A stretch of DNA of 64,000 bases, from contig NC_071354.1 of the NCBI RefSeq assembly GCF_943734655.1, forward strand, positions 136,882,642-136,946,641. Reading direction: 5' to 3'. Made by a program: the position numbers and the translations under genes. Within the stretch, counting starts at the first letter, position 1. Every line of letters begins with the position of its first letter. Origin of the DNA: Sabethes cyaneus (taxonomy: Eukaryota > Arthropoda > Insecta > Diptera > Culicidae). Under the pieces are notes generated by a model that was not told where the DNA came from, ran no database searches, and saw only the letters and a program-made list of their open reading frames with translations. This document shows, piece after piece, positions 35,352 to 47,579 of the stretch.

Positions 35352-38300
35352 TTATGACGTGTAATTTGTATCAGCATTAAAGTTCACTCTAAATATGCCA
35401 CGTGTTGCTTTAGTGTCCATCTAGCTGTAAGCATGAGCAAAAGCTACCTACAATGATCCATTTGAACCAGCAGTTTTTCGACATTGCCTCATCTATGTAT
35501 CCTTCCTGGTTTCACAAGCTTATTTTCAATTTATTAGTAGGTACGGGTTTATTATTACTCAAATATGAATTTGCGTTGGACTCGTATAATTGCTGCATGG
35601 CACAATAATTGTGTATTTTAAACTGTGTAAACAAATTATATGCATACATATACTCACAAATGCACATTTTGTGCATATGCATTGGTTACAGTAAGTAGTT
35701 TGATTGTTCTAGCAAGAAAATACCATTGTTAAAGTTAGTTTTATCCTGGATTTCATTTCGATCTGGATTTCTTTCAGATCCAAGGCAGCACAACCTGCAA
35801 GGGATTACGTTCATATTGTTTCTATTTTTTACGATCCGTGTTTTACCCAACACTTGGTCTTTACCCATCTCTTTTGACTTTTACGCTTTTAGATGCGTAA
35901 ACAGCACAAGTTATTGCGATCCGATTACCGTATCAAGATGAGGAATAATTCTTTGATACGCGCAAATTTCACGCATATGATAAAGATATGTTTTCACTGG
36001 CTTTAGAAAAATATTTTTTAATGCAAATCAAACCGATGATTCAATATGACGTTAAGCTAAATTATTGAGTTATAAAAACATATTATTTATAATCAAATCT
36101 GTCAACAGAGTTTTGATTTATTATATCTCTTCTTGATTTCAAAGTATTATTGAAGTGCAATGGAAATAAATCCAATACTACCTATGCGTTAGAAAACTAC
36201 TCTCAAAACAGTGTGCAAAATGTAATTTCTTAAAATTATGATACATTATACTTTTTGAGTTATTGATTGGTAATTCAAATTTACATATTATTACTAGTGC
36301 GTTGTTAAAATAATTCGGCTCAAAACATAAAATAAACTAACACTATTCGACGGTTCTTTAGAAACATGTTAAACATGAACAGTTTTGTTTGTTTCCAGGC
36401 CGGTGAAAGGAAATCCGGCAGCAAGTGATGGTTGAACACAACGAAGGGACATCAACTTTGGCACCGAGCAGGACGTGGGCAAAATTTTATAAGGCCGTAA
36501 TAAATTCGCTTCGCCATGTTACCGCTGAAGACCATAACCTTGCCGGGTGACGAAGCTTTGCAAAGGACAAGAAAGGAGTCCCCCGTTTCAATGACACGCA
36601 AAATTCCAGATTCGTCGCAGCAAAAACAGGTGACGCGCCTTTTTAGCATTGGGGTGAACTGTTGGGTTTACGCAGCTCATGACTGGCGAGGAGGGAGTTA
36701 GAACTGATGCCAACAGGCCCGATCCACTGACAGTCACTATTATACTCTGGTGAAGCCAAACGCGGACATAACAGAGCGTAAGGATTTGGCATGGTGGCAA
36801 CACGTGCAAGCAATTGATATGACCCTTCGTTCGTTCGGTTTGAATGCGCTGATATGCATTTCAATTCTGGGACAATTATGTCATCAGATGAAAAACGAGA
36901 TCGAGCTCTGCTGTGAATGGTGACAGAGTAGAAAAAATAGGCGACACTCGGCTGTCATTGATTTAAATTTATTGATGTTTTTTACCATAATGTGGTTACG
37001 TTTTAAGTAAAGTTCTAAAATTCACGTTAAGAACATAACGAAGTCAAGATAATAAAAAATGTCTTACAAATAATCATAAAACTTTCTAGTATTGTGAGAA
37101 GTGTGCAAATCAGAAAAGGCCTCAACTGGCTGCTAAAATAGGTTATTCATAGAATAGAATCTTTGAATCTGAACGAGGTTATAAAATTTGTAACTCTCAG
37201 CTCTAATATCTTTAAATTTATAAAAAACATTCTTATGAGGGAGTAAATGTATTTTTTGTAAAGAACGAACATTTGATGAACCGGGAAAATGATATGTTTA
37301 CATAATCTGGGCGAAAAGAAACCTAAATTAACTGTTTTCTGCCATTTTGTTTTCTCTTTTTTTTTCCTATAATGTGTTCCGTTAACAAACTTTTACGTTT
37401 TACTGAACTTAGTTCGTTCCCAAACGTATTGGTCTGGAAACGATAGAGAGATTTGTAGTGCCAATTGATTTTTTTTTTTTTGAAATATGTGCACCCAAGC
37501 CGAACAGCGGCTTTAACTCAGCATTCTTTCTCACATTATAAATTGTATACATATAATTATTATTATATTAGTATGTGACAAAAACATAATATAATAGAAA
37601 TTAAAAGTAATTAAAAATGCCATTTACCATTCATAAAACAATACTCGACTATCAGAGAACAATTATCTTGTAGAATATTTTCGTTTAGTGTCCGTATTAT
37701 TCTGCATATTTTGCCAGTTACCCCACTACACACAGTTCACATTATCATAGAAATTAATTAAAAAGAAGCCCCCAATGACGATAAAAATGGCCACATTAAA
37801 ATTCTGTCGTTTCATTTTGCCCCTTGGTCACGAAGAAGGCGTTCCTGAGACAAAGTATTGACACTCTATGAATATTTATAGTTGTTTGCCACATTTTACT
37901 AGGAGTAGGTATCGCAGGAAAAAAGAAAGCAGTCCCTGCTTTCCTCTTGAGGAGTAAAATTAAATCCCTATGTGAAGCATAAAGATCACGAAAGCAGAAG
38001 GACATTTTTTTAAATTAATTTTTACAATTTTATAGCGAGTGATATTGTTGCGATATCTTTGAGTACATACTGTTTTTGGCTAAATGAGAATTAGATAGAG
38101 ACTTTATGAACAAGAAAGAGCGATATCCAAATAATAACAGAAATAAAGAGAACAAACAAAAGCCCAATTGACTACAAGCTATGCTGGGAATAGTTTTTAT
38201 CAAAAGCTTTTTTCTGTAACTGAAGATTGTGGGATTTAAGGTTTAATTACCAGTAATGGACTTTTTCCCCTGGGCATGGCATAACCTTGAGGATTGCTTA

Positions 38301-38914
38301 ACTGCAACCAGGTCGCAGGGCTGGTATGTATCTTTACACAAATGAAATATGCATACTAGGTTGGCATCCCAGGCAGGCAGGTTGGTTGTGGTGAAGCCCA
38401 TCAAAAGTATTGTTGAATCAATTTGATAGAACGTTCAAAGTAGTAGCAAGACATTTGCAGGTTCGATTTACGAATCTTAATTTATATTTTTTTTTATATT
38501 GATTCAGGGCTTTTGGTAAGCTTGATCACAAAGATATTACCTTTGACTTGGCTTGCCGAACCGCGAATTTTAATCTATCCAGGGCAGTTACTCAAGGGGG
38601 TTTCATCTTTTTTTCTTTCAGTTTGTTTTCGCTGGAAGACCGAGTAAATGTCAACAATCTAAAACGACCTGAACAAGAAAAGAATCTAGAACAACAACAA
38701 TATAGACCAATAACTGATTCAGGTGATGTGGCGGGCTGCAGAGAATCCAGGTAAAGCTAACAAAGAAAAAGGTAAGCGAACCAGTGAGAGTTTGAGGGCA
38801 TATACCCATATATTAAAAAATTCATAAAGTTTTCTAATAGGTTTAAGTATTACTAAATTCATTATTATTTCAATAACAAAAAATATAATATAACGGTATA
38901 CTAAACGAAAACAT
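35352..38914. other. Intergenic DNA
   Basis: No recognised coding sequence. A short GC-richer block at 36390-36800 has frames on both strands but no domain. Homopolymer T and A runs occur near 37350 and 37470. No element termini were found. Confidence 0.35.
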
Positions 38915-39625
38915 GCCTAGATCAGGGATGTCACATATAATTCTGTGTTTTTTGTTGAAAAAATCGGGCCATCTGTACAGCGAAAAAAAATATCTGTGCA
39001 AAAATCTGTCCAATGCAAAACAATGAGAGTGAAAGAGACGGAGAGTCATTTTGCTGACTAATCCCGTGTCTTTCACTCTCATGTAAAAGTTCAAAAATCT
39101 GTCCCAAGTAACACACAAAACAAGTTAGAAAATAATATTCATGGAAAGTAGTTGTTCAAGAGTATTATAAACGTACTTTGAAAACATATGGCGTTATTAT
39201 TAAGGTTTTGAGATGTTTTGTGATGACATGAATTTATTTGACAGCTCATATCAAAAGAATAATGTTTGTTCTTGTCAACATGTCAACACGAAGTGTTTAT
39301 TATGTCACTATTACTAAATTTAAACTACTGGAAGAACAAGTTGTAGCCTACGCTATAATAACGTTTTAAATTGGTATGAAATAACCTGATACAAACTTCT
39401 TTCCGATTGTTGTTTCAGTAGACTTCAATTTCTTGCGCTTTTCTGGTAAGAGAGAAGTTACGATATATGTAATGTTATATTGTTCTATAACAAGCTGTGT
39501 TGCTTGGGGTTTAATCTGTGTAATTGGCAAAAATCTGTATTTACATTTACATTTATTACCATTAATTCATCTGACCACAACGTATACATGAATAAAACAT
39601 TACTTTACAACTAACTATAGTACAT

Positions 39626-40150
39626 TTAATCTTCGTAAGCGGCGTCTAAAACTACCACTAGAACAATGAAAATCAAAAAGACTGCACACACGATTAAACA
39701 AGCAACACATAGCTCTAATTGGCTCATTTTGGCCGTACTCGGTTCGTCGGAAGTCCAGACGAAGAAATGCGCACGTGGTGTGGCATTAAAATTGATTTGA
39801 GCGAGGATGTTTGGAGAGTCCAATTCGCCCACTAAAACTTTCCTGATGAACAGAACTCTTTCAGGTTTTCTCCTATTTTCGAGTGTTTCAATGTTGAGTA
39901 AGTTGCAGCGGTCTTGATACGGCGGAAGCACTAAAGGATTTCGTCAGGGTAAAAATCTCAAAGCATACCGTAAGAATTTGGCTTGTACTGCTTCTAACCT
40001 GGAGGACCAAATTCCAGTGTAGGGGATCCAAACTACAGCATCATACTCTAGGATAGAACGCACAATAGAGAAGTACAGGGCACGTAAACAATATGGATCT
40101 CTAAATTCTTTAGATACCCTAAATATGAAGCCCAAATTTTGATTGGCTTT
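39626..40150 (-). pseudogene. Element A ORF2: RT C-terminal part
   Basis: Resumes as KANQNLGFIFRVSKEFRDPY beyond the inserted element B. It then has LEAVQAKFLRYALRFLP, a TGA where Trp is expected, and RNPLVLPPYQDRCNLLNIET in the same frame. A second shift near INFNATPRA leads to a false hydrophobic tail; the true frame beyond it reads TEYGQNEPIRAMCCLFNRVC. This is the usual C-terminal region of jockey-like RT proteins. Confidence 0.85.
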
Positions 40151-40167
40151 AGATATTATAAACGGAA

Positions 40168-41022
40168 GTTTATTTATTTATTTATTGTCAAGATATATGG
40201 GCTTTGCCCGTCATCTAATATAGGATACAAATATAAAATATAATAACAAATACAAAATAATATAAAATGCAGAGGTTTTAGTGTACATGTAATTGACCTC
40301 TCAGAAATAGCCAGAATATGAAGTTTTTCCTTAATAGTATCAGTCGACATATTTAAATTTAGTACATTTCTAAAATTGTTCATTAGCTGTATAAAGCGAT
40401 AGGCTGGTTCATTGCGCTCATAGTTAGCTCGACGGTGTTCTAGAGTGAATGGCCTTGGTCTCCTCAGAACTACTGTACTCTGGTTAGCAGTTATCCTGGA
40501 TTTCAAATAATCGCTGTCGTATCGTCCTCTCTGCAAATTGAGAAAAAAGCTAACGTCCACAATCTGGTATCTATTTTCCATTGTATCCATATCCAGCAGA
40601 CAGCACAAATCTTTATATTCCGGAAAATTTCCTCTCCATCCCAAATTTCTCACGGCAAATTTAACGAATTTTTTCTGTACCGCTTCCAATTTGTTCATGT
40701 ATGTTGCATACATTGGCCTCCACACCACACTTGCGAATTCTAATTTTGATCGTACCAGGCTCACATATATAGATTTGATCGTATACGGGTCATCTAGTTC
40801 TGTTGCGAATCGTCTTACTACAGCAAATAGTGCAAGACACTCGGAAACCAGCGTATTCACGTGATCGTTGAAAGTCAACCCTGCATCTAGATCGACTCCT
40901 AAGTCCTTAATCCTGCTCACTCGTTTGATTGTTTTTCCATCCAAGCTGTAGTCGAATATTAACGGATTTGAGCAGCGTGTAAACGTTATGGTAGCACATT
41001 TTTCGTTGTTGATTTGCAACTT
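40168..41022 (-). mobile_element. Jockey-like LINE 3' fragment (element B) inside element A
   Basis: Interrupts the RT of element A. The 3' end (left side) has a TAAA-repeat tail preceded by GACGGGCAAAGCCCATATAT. The 5' truncation point is near 41022. No convincing target duplication beyond TATA was found. This is the youngest layer of the nest by position. Confidence 0.8.
40174..41022 (-). pseudogene. Element B ORF2 C-terminal fragment, frame still open
   Basis: An uninterrupted frame of about 280 codons begins QINNEKCATITFTR, continues IKDLGVDLDAGLTFNDHV and LEAVQKKFVKFAVRNLGW, and ends in the 3' UTR-proximal sequence. It covers the RT thumb and C-terminus, so it lacks all catalytic residues. 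Lack of stops suggests a later insertion than element A. It resembles element A in architecture but is a different family member. Confidence 0.8.
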
Positions 41023-41040
41023 GCTTGCTTTATATATGAG

Positions 41041-43152
41041 TAGTGTTCCCGAAAACAGAGGCTCGTATCAAGAAGCACTCCCAAGTCTTTGATTACATAA
41101 ACTCTGTCCAGTACTTCGTTGCTGATGCGGTAGTTCCATATAATGGGTTCTTTCTTGCGACTAAAAGAGATTACCGAACACTTGCGTACGCTAATGGAAA
41201 GCTCATTCTTTAGACACCAGTCCGTGTCGATTAGTTTTTGTAGTTCACAGCAGTCTTCAGTAGATTTTACCGGCATAAACATTTTAAGATTATCAGCGTA
41301 CAGCAATCTGGATCCTCGTGGAAGTACAGCACACACGTCGTTAAAGAATAAGGAAAACAATAGCGGTCCGAGATTGCTTCCTTGTGGAACGCCAGAATGA
41401 TTACAAAACTCGCTGGACGACACATCACCTAGTTTTACTGAGAGGCGACGATTAACCAGGTATGACTTTAATCAGTTTACAAAATTTGATGCCGCACCCA
41501 TATGTTCTATTTTGGCTAAAAGCAGGTTGTGATCCACACGGTCGAAGGCAGCTTTCAGATCCGTATTCACTTTGTCGATTTGAATACTATTTTCAAGGTT
41601 TCGTATGCAGTATGATGTAAACTCCACCAGATTAGTGATAGTAGTTCGCCCAGGGTAGAACCCATGCTGGTCACAGGAAATGTGTCGCTTAGCTTCGTAC
41701 ATTAGTTGCTTGCTCACAAGAATCTCAAGTAGTTTAGAGCCACTGCTCAAAGAGGTAATTCCACGGTAGTTGGTCACGTCGCCACGATCTCCCTTTTTAT
41801 ATACCGGGAATAAGATGGACTCCTTCCAAACATCTGGAAACGTCGATTGCGATATAGACTGATTACAGATAGCAGTGAGAGGTGCACAGAGAGCATCACA
41901 ACATTTCTTGAAAATAATAGGCGGAATACCATCTGATTCAGGTAGCCACGATGATTTTAACGTGTACCTAGATCGCACTTTTAATATCTGCCTGGAAAAA
42001 CGTAAGGATCCGCATTTCTAGAATACCTTCTTGAACATTTAGAAAAGCTTCGTTGATTTGCTGTGCGGGAATAATTCCATTTTTGAATACACTGACAAAG
42101 TGTTTGGCAAATAATTCGCAAATATCACTCGTAGAGCTTGCTACATCAGTACCGTTCGACATTACCGATGGTAGACCTTGTGTTTTTCGTTTCCCATTCA
42201 CAAACGACCAGAAACGTTTGGGGTTATGTTTCAAATCATTTTGAATTCGCTGAACGTGTGTAAAATATAGCTGACGATTCAAGTTTCCATATGCATTGCT
42301 TGCTAGTACAAATTCACGTTTCGTGTACGGGTTCCTATAATTGGTGTAGTGCCGAAGAGCTCTAGCACGTTCGCTTTTCAATTCACGTAACCGTCGATTG
42401 GACCAAGGAGGGTTTCGTTTCATTCGAGGTTTAGGAACATGCAAGTTAAATAATGCAGTCAGTGTACCAGTCAGAAAGGAAACTGCTTCATTGACATTAG
42501 AGGCTCTGTATAAAGGCTCCCAATCCACTAGTGCGATCGAACGACTCAGAGCGGCAAAATCAGCCTTTCGAAAATTAAACTGTGCCTCGTGGTTTGGCTG
42601 TGTGAGAGAGACAGCAGTGGGACATCGCAGTAAAGTGTGTAGCGCAGGGTGGTACGGGTCTAGTTCAATAAGTGGTTCAACAGCTTCACTAATACTACAC
42701 TTCTCTAAAGCATTTTCATCGGCAAACACTAGATCAAGAATGCGATTTCTACAATTTACTATGGGATTCACTTGTTTCATGTTGAGTAAAGACATGCCAT
42801 CAATGAGAAGTGAGCTGGATCTATTGAATGAGGATTCAGTTGGGTATGCAAATAAATAACCAGTATCAGCTTTTCTCCAAACAAGTTTCGGCTGGTTATA
42901 ATCACCTAACAGCAAATGTAGATCATGAATTTCAAGAGAATCTACAATACTGTGTACACATTCAATATATTGCTCAATGTAACTAGGATCGCTAGCATAA
43001 TCAGGAGGTAAATATACCACTCCTGTACACACATGGGCAGTGGCAGTAAAAACACGCACCCATAAGTACTCTATGTCACCACCAAAAGCTACTGGTATGC
43101 TCTTCGAGCCCAATTGATTTGAGACTGCAATAAGAACTCCTCCGTATACTAT
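41041..43152 (-). pseudogene. Element A ORF2: endonuclease C-terminus and RT
   Basis: From 43152 down: GGVLIAVSN, then LLLGDYNQP (about 42920, the endonuclease DxN box), a linker with NPKRFWSFVNGKR (about 42190-42230), RT beginning at about 41975 with SSWLPESDGIPPIIF, VYKKGD..NYRGI, the first catalytic aspartate in LKAAFDRVDHNLL (about 41530), SGVPQGSNLGPLLF (about 41360-41400) and the active-site box YADN (about 41290), where the usual second Asp is Asn. Breaks: a frame shift near 41970 and a TGA replacing an expected Trp codon after NFVN (41472-41474). With an Asn in the YADD box and a stop, this is inactive. Confidence 0.88.
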
Positions 43153-43332
43153 GTATACTATGCATACAGATTCTGTACAGGCAATTTGTATCAAAAATCT
43201 GTTAAACACAGAATAATTTGTGCATGTGGCAACCCTGGCCTAGATGCGAGTGTTAGATTTGTCGACAGTGACTCACAAATTCATTAATACATTTGTCAAT
43301 TAATCGAGTTTTCTTAAAGGTTTCAGGAGTAT

Positions 43333-43531
43333 TAAGGTTTAAACACGAATCGCCGATTTCTTTCAAATGCGATTTTTATGCTCAAAACAACAGATATGTT
43401 CACGAAAGTTTATCATTGTGTTCTGAGAGACGTAAAGAACACAATAAAAAAAATCGAGAACATATCTTTTGTTTTGAGCATAAAAAATGCTTTTGAAATT
43501 CCAGAAATCAGCGATTCGTGTTTGAACCTCA
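43333..43531. mobile_element. 199-bp hairpin MITE
   Basis: TTAAGGTTTAAACACGAATC near 43332-43351 faces GATTCGTGTTTGAACCTCAA ending about 43532. The arms run about 70 bp and include TTTATGCTCAAAACA and ATATGTTC. A related degraded copy lies at 16351-16505. Its right tip meets the LINE fragment that follows. Confidence 0.75.
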
Positions 43532-43896
43532 ACACTAGAGAACCGGGCTATTTATTTAACAAGCTTCAACCTTTTAGGAGTTCCAGATGCCGAAAATTTG
43601 TTTTACATCGCTATAATACTTCTAAATCTGGCAACACTTTTTTCGTACGAGGTGTGTCTTTCTGGAATTGTCTACCTAACAATTTAACTTTAGAAACATC
43701 CTTTACCGCATTCAGGAGAAAATGTATTGAGCACTTCAACCAATAGTTTTAAATGAGCACTTAAATTAGTAAATTTTTAACGAATATTTATATGTATTAT
43801 AAAATTACGTGACGCTTATTCTACCATTCAACACAATGTGACATTATAAGACTTGTCTTAAGTCGCGAATAAACTAAACTAAACCAAACTAAACCT
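43532..43896 (+). pseudogene. LINE 3' end: last codons of an RT protein and tail
   Basis: Frame: TREPGYLFNKLQPFRSSRCR, then FFVRGVSFWNCLPNNLTL and FTAFRRKCIEHFNQ, stop at 43744-43746. This FVRGVxxWNxLP block is the C-terminal signature of jockey/CR1-group ORF2 proteins. The 3' UTR ends in AAACT repeats (about 43871-43893), the family's usual simple-repeat tail. The rest of the element is missing. An upstream methionine at 43378 lies within the MITE and is not meaningful. Confidence 0.8.
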
Positions 43897-46800
43897 TAAG
43901 CGAACAAAGTTTTCTTATCAGATTCACGTCAATGCAGTGCACATACTGTCATTATGCACATATCAAGTATACTGTCGATGGACATATGCGCATGATGTTG
44001 GCTAAACAATATTTTATTGGGTGACATTACATCTAAAGACTCTCAAAAAGGCTATGACAAAGTTTAAAAATTCTAAAATCTTATAAATTATCTTAAAATC
44101 GATAAAGCATTACCAAGTTCAAATTTGTTCCCCAACTTGCTTTTTTACTAAGAAAAACTAGACGTGACGTACCTGATCATCTGACCACCACCACCACCAG
44201 GAACTACCACATCGCACTAAAGTCTATTAGTTTTATTTTAGGAACATAGTTTAGTTATTCAACCGGCCAACAGAGGTTAGTCCGTCTGGAGTACTGTTGC
44301 AAGATTGAAGCTAAAATTTCTTCTTCTTTTGGGTTGAGCCTTGAAAATCAAGCTGCCAGGCAGCTCCAACTCAACACTCCACAAAAAAATTACCAGTAAA
44401 GGACTTTTTCGTTTTGTTTTAGCAATTATTAGCGTAAATTGCGGGTATGTATAATTCAGCGAGGTAAAAATGACAGTGATTTTTTAATTTCTACATGTAA
44501 ACATCAGAGGTTGGAAAACTCGCAAAATGAATAGATACGCCGAGCATCGGCAAACGGTTTTTATCATGATAAAACAGCTATGCGAGTGGTTCAATTCGCC
44601 TATAACAATGAGCAACATACACTCACGCTTCGTAGCATCGCTGAATATACGAATATCGTGAGCAACGCAAAAGTGCGAATGGACGCTTTCTGCTGCTTGT
44701 AAAGCCACTAACACTACTTTAAACTATTCCCTTTTCGTGGTAATACTATTTTGAATACTTTCCGACGTCCCCGGGCATTCTATTTCCGAAAAATCGAACA
44801 CACTCAATGTTCAATATTCAATTTTTAAAAGAATTCTGATGTTCATATTGAGGTTCTGTTCGTGATAAAATTCAAAGCTGATGCGTGCATTATCGGCGAG
44901 GCAGGTGAATAGTGTATGTTCATGAGGGATGTTCATCGATTCAAATGATCACTTTTTCGCGAATTCTCCAACCACTGGTAAACATACTTGAAATTCTTTA
45001 CATTACTTTATTGTAAATCAACTAGCAACAATAAAAGTACACGTTCCATTAGTCGCGCTGCTAAGCACAATGTCATTTCTTATTTCTGTTCATGAATTTT
45101 CCTGTTCGATTAGATTGTACCAATAGTTGCACTAATGTTATTTTATTTGATTTTGGTGTTCCTGTAATTGTGTTATTTCGCGGCTAAGTAGTGTCAGATT
45201 TTAGAAAATATTTTAGCAAATATTGCTTTTTGAATGGAGTAGTTCAACTACCAATAATCCTTAGAACTAGTATTATATACTTTTGAAATTGTTTTATTTA
45301 AAATACTAATGAATATTAGCACAACTATTGCATCAACTACCCTAAACATATTCCAAATCTAAGAAATATTGAAATTTGGAAAACAACTGGATAAAAGACA
45401 AAACATAATCGGCAATGCAAGTGCAATCAGTTGGGCATTGAGTGTTCAGTATCTGTGACAAATCAAATATAAGTGATGGAGGCCCACAAACTTGATTTTT
45501 CAGGAAAATTTCATGGCTCTTGAATATTTTATGGATAAGCTATTCCCGTTGTTCCACTGTTCCTGCTGTCTCGATTTTGACTACTCTCGCCTACGTATTG
45601 GACACTTGGAGTGAAAACAACTGGGGTAAAACACACTTTATTCTGTGGTACCTTGTAAACGAAGTTTTAAACCGATGCCCCAATCACAATCCCTCTCGGG
45701 GCGCATGCTTGGTGTTGTTACATAAAAACCGGATCTCCTGTAAAGGCAAGACGCATTGCTATCAGAAAAGGGAAAACAGATGAAATACCTACCACCTATG
45801 GTGCGTCAACAGAATGCGTGTATCCCGATAGCATGCTTGGGGATTAGGAGCTTATACCTGCGGTGCAGCGGGAGCGCAGACAATAAAACATCGTGATGTT
45901 CGCAATTTCCAAACCTGACTTCGGAGACGGATGTTTTTCTGCCATGTCAGGGGTAGGCAAATCTACCCAGTGGCACTGCTCTCCTAGAACAGCAACAACG
46001 GACCGTACAGTTTAGAGTTTTGCACGAACGTAAGGAAAAAGACCGAGGGCAGAAACTCCGTGATGCCACTTGAAATTGCATGTTTTTTGCTGTTTCGGCA
46101 CATGTCGTACGAATGACGACGCCAAGTTCAAACGATATTTCCAACCTGACGATGCCATAAGGTCAGACAAACTCGAAATACTGATCTCAGAATTATACAG
46201 GATAATCTGTATCATCGTTAGTCATCGACAATATGCGCTTGTTTTTATTTTGCACAATAATAAGGGTACGTAGGATGCGCTCTGATAGAAGACAATAACG
46301 GCGCGTGGCACTGTTTGGCCCTACAGAAATTTTATGTGGGAAACATTGAATTTACAATCGTTTCGTGAAGTTTAATCAGCATTACCTACCAGCAAAGTAG
46401 AAATGTCACAAGTCTCGAAACTGTAATATGTACTATATGTTCAACAAAAATTACAGAATTGCGCTCTTTGATGAACGGCAATTTTATGATCGTTTGATTT
46501 CCTAGAAAACAATATTTAGACATAATTTTAATAAAAGCGTCATTAGAAGTATACTTCGTGAATGTGAACATCAAGGCTTTGATACAGTTAATTAATGGAT
46601 TTTCTTTTTTAGTTGCGAATTTCTAAAATACTTTTGCGAGGTTTAAAACCATTTTTTTTATGATAATGTAATTATTTCGTCTCAGTACCAAAAGTCATTG
46701 TAAATTCTTCTACTGTGCGTTTGAGCTAGAAAAATAACCTTCAAGTTGGTCATTGTGAAAGTTGGTGCGTTTCAAAAATATTTACCATAGAAAATATTTT

Positions 46801-47579
46801 GAATCCATCCATGTATCATTGAACAAAAATTTAGAACAGCGTCTTCAGCTCAGTTCCCACAGATAGGATAGTTAAACGAATTCCACATTTATTCAGACAT
46901 CAAAATAGCTTCGTTAATGTCTGATATAGTTCCTAATTTAATCCACCCATCTTTAACCTGGCTTACGCGAACTGCGCTATAAATATTTAATAAGTTTCAG
47001 CAGGGCGTCGTAAAGCGCAATCACCTATCCGTGCTGGGGTGCGTGCAGAAAACGATTGAAATAGTTAATCGCCGGAGGATTATAGTGAGACCGAAGTCGC
47101 GTGTACATGCAAACGCCTTCTTCCGAATCATTTATACATGACGGGCCCTGCCTTGGCTACTGAATAGAGCAGCTTTTCTGCTCAAGCCAGTGTCATGACA
47201 ACTAGGGATATTTTACTAAATATTGTCACCGCATAAAATTCGTGTGCGGCGCGTGTGCTGCCATTCGGAATGTGTAATGCAAAAAGTATTATCTGCTTCG
47301 TAGAGATACTAATATCAAAATGATGATTTTCAGTTTTGGGGGAAACGTTAAACGAGAAATGGTTGAGAATTAATAACCGATAAAATGATGCCACGTGGAT
47401 ACGGTAGAAGAATCATCAGCTCTATGAAGCAATGATCATTTCCTTAGGCAGAAACGGATTTGCAAGAGTTGTAGTAAATTCGAAATCTAAGTGGATAATT
47501 ATTACAAATACTCGAAGGATCGTTCCTGTAGATTTTATATTTAATTTAGGAACTTGGGCATTTGACATTATTAACATTA
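43897..47579. other. Intergenic DNA
   Basis: Bases 45490-45605 match 13700-13815. ACCACCACCACCACC occurs near 44187. A somewhat GC-richer block at 45640-46000 has no recognised exon. Frames over 60 codons lack domains. Confidence 0.35.

Larger units (their letters stand above)
39539..43191 (-). mobile_element. Jockey-like LINE (element A), 5'-truncated
   Basis: CAAAAATCTGT flanks it at 39528-39538 and 43192-43202, a perfect 11-bp duplication lying inside the hAT-like MITE. The 3' end (left side here) carries TAAATG-type repeats. The 5' end stops within the endonuclease. A second LINE (40168-41022) is lodged in its RT. No RNase H, as in jockey/CR1-group elements. Confidence 0.88.
38915..43245. 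mobile_element. hAT-like MITE split by a LINE insertion
   Basis: GCCTAGAT occurs at 38915-38922 and 43238-43245, a perfect 8-bp duplication. The TIRs read CAGGGATGTCACAT from 38923 and, inverted, ATGTGGCAACCCTG ending 43237; both continue into ATTCTGTGTTT. CAGGG ends and an 8-bp duplication are typical of hAT elements. Removing the LINE (39539-43191) and one copy of its duplication leaves a MITE of about 640 bp. Inside the left part, GAGAGTGAAAGAGAC (39026-39040) and GTCTTTCACTCTC (39067-39079) form an internal hairpin. Confidence 0.88.

Noticed and set aside
36390..36800. Possible exon in a GC-richer block
   Set aside because: Competing frames on both strands, no homology recognised, no convincing splice-site pair.
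39626..39931. Apparent transmembrane tail (LCVACLIVCAVFLIFIVLVVVL) on the element A reverse transcriptase
   Set aside because: It is an out-of-frame reading after a shift. The neighbouring frame over the same bases gives TEYGQNEPIRAMCCLFNRVC, the ordinary C-terminus of jockey-like RT proteins.
38253..44410. Shared ATTACCAGTAA-GGACTTTTTC words near 38250 and 44390
   Set aside because: The match is only about 20 bases with one mismatch and does not extend; it cannot be called a repeat from this alone.
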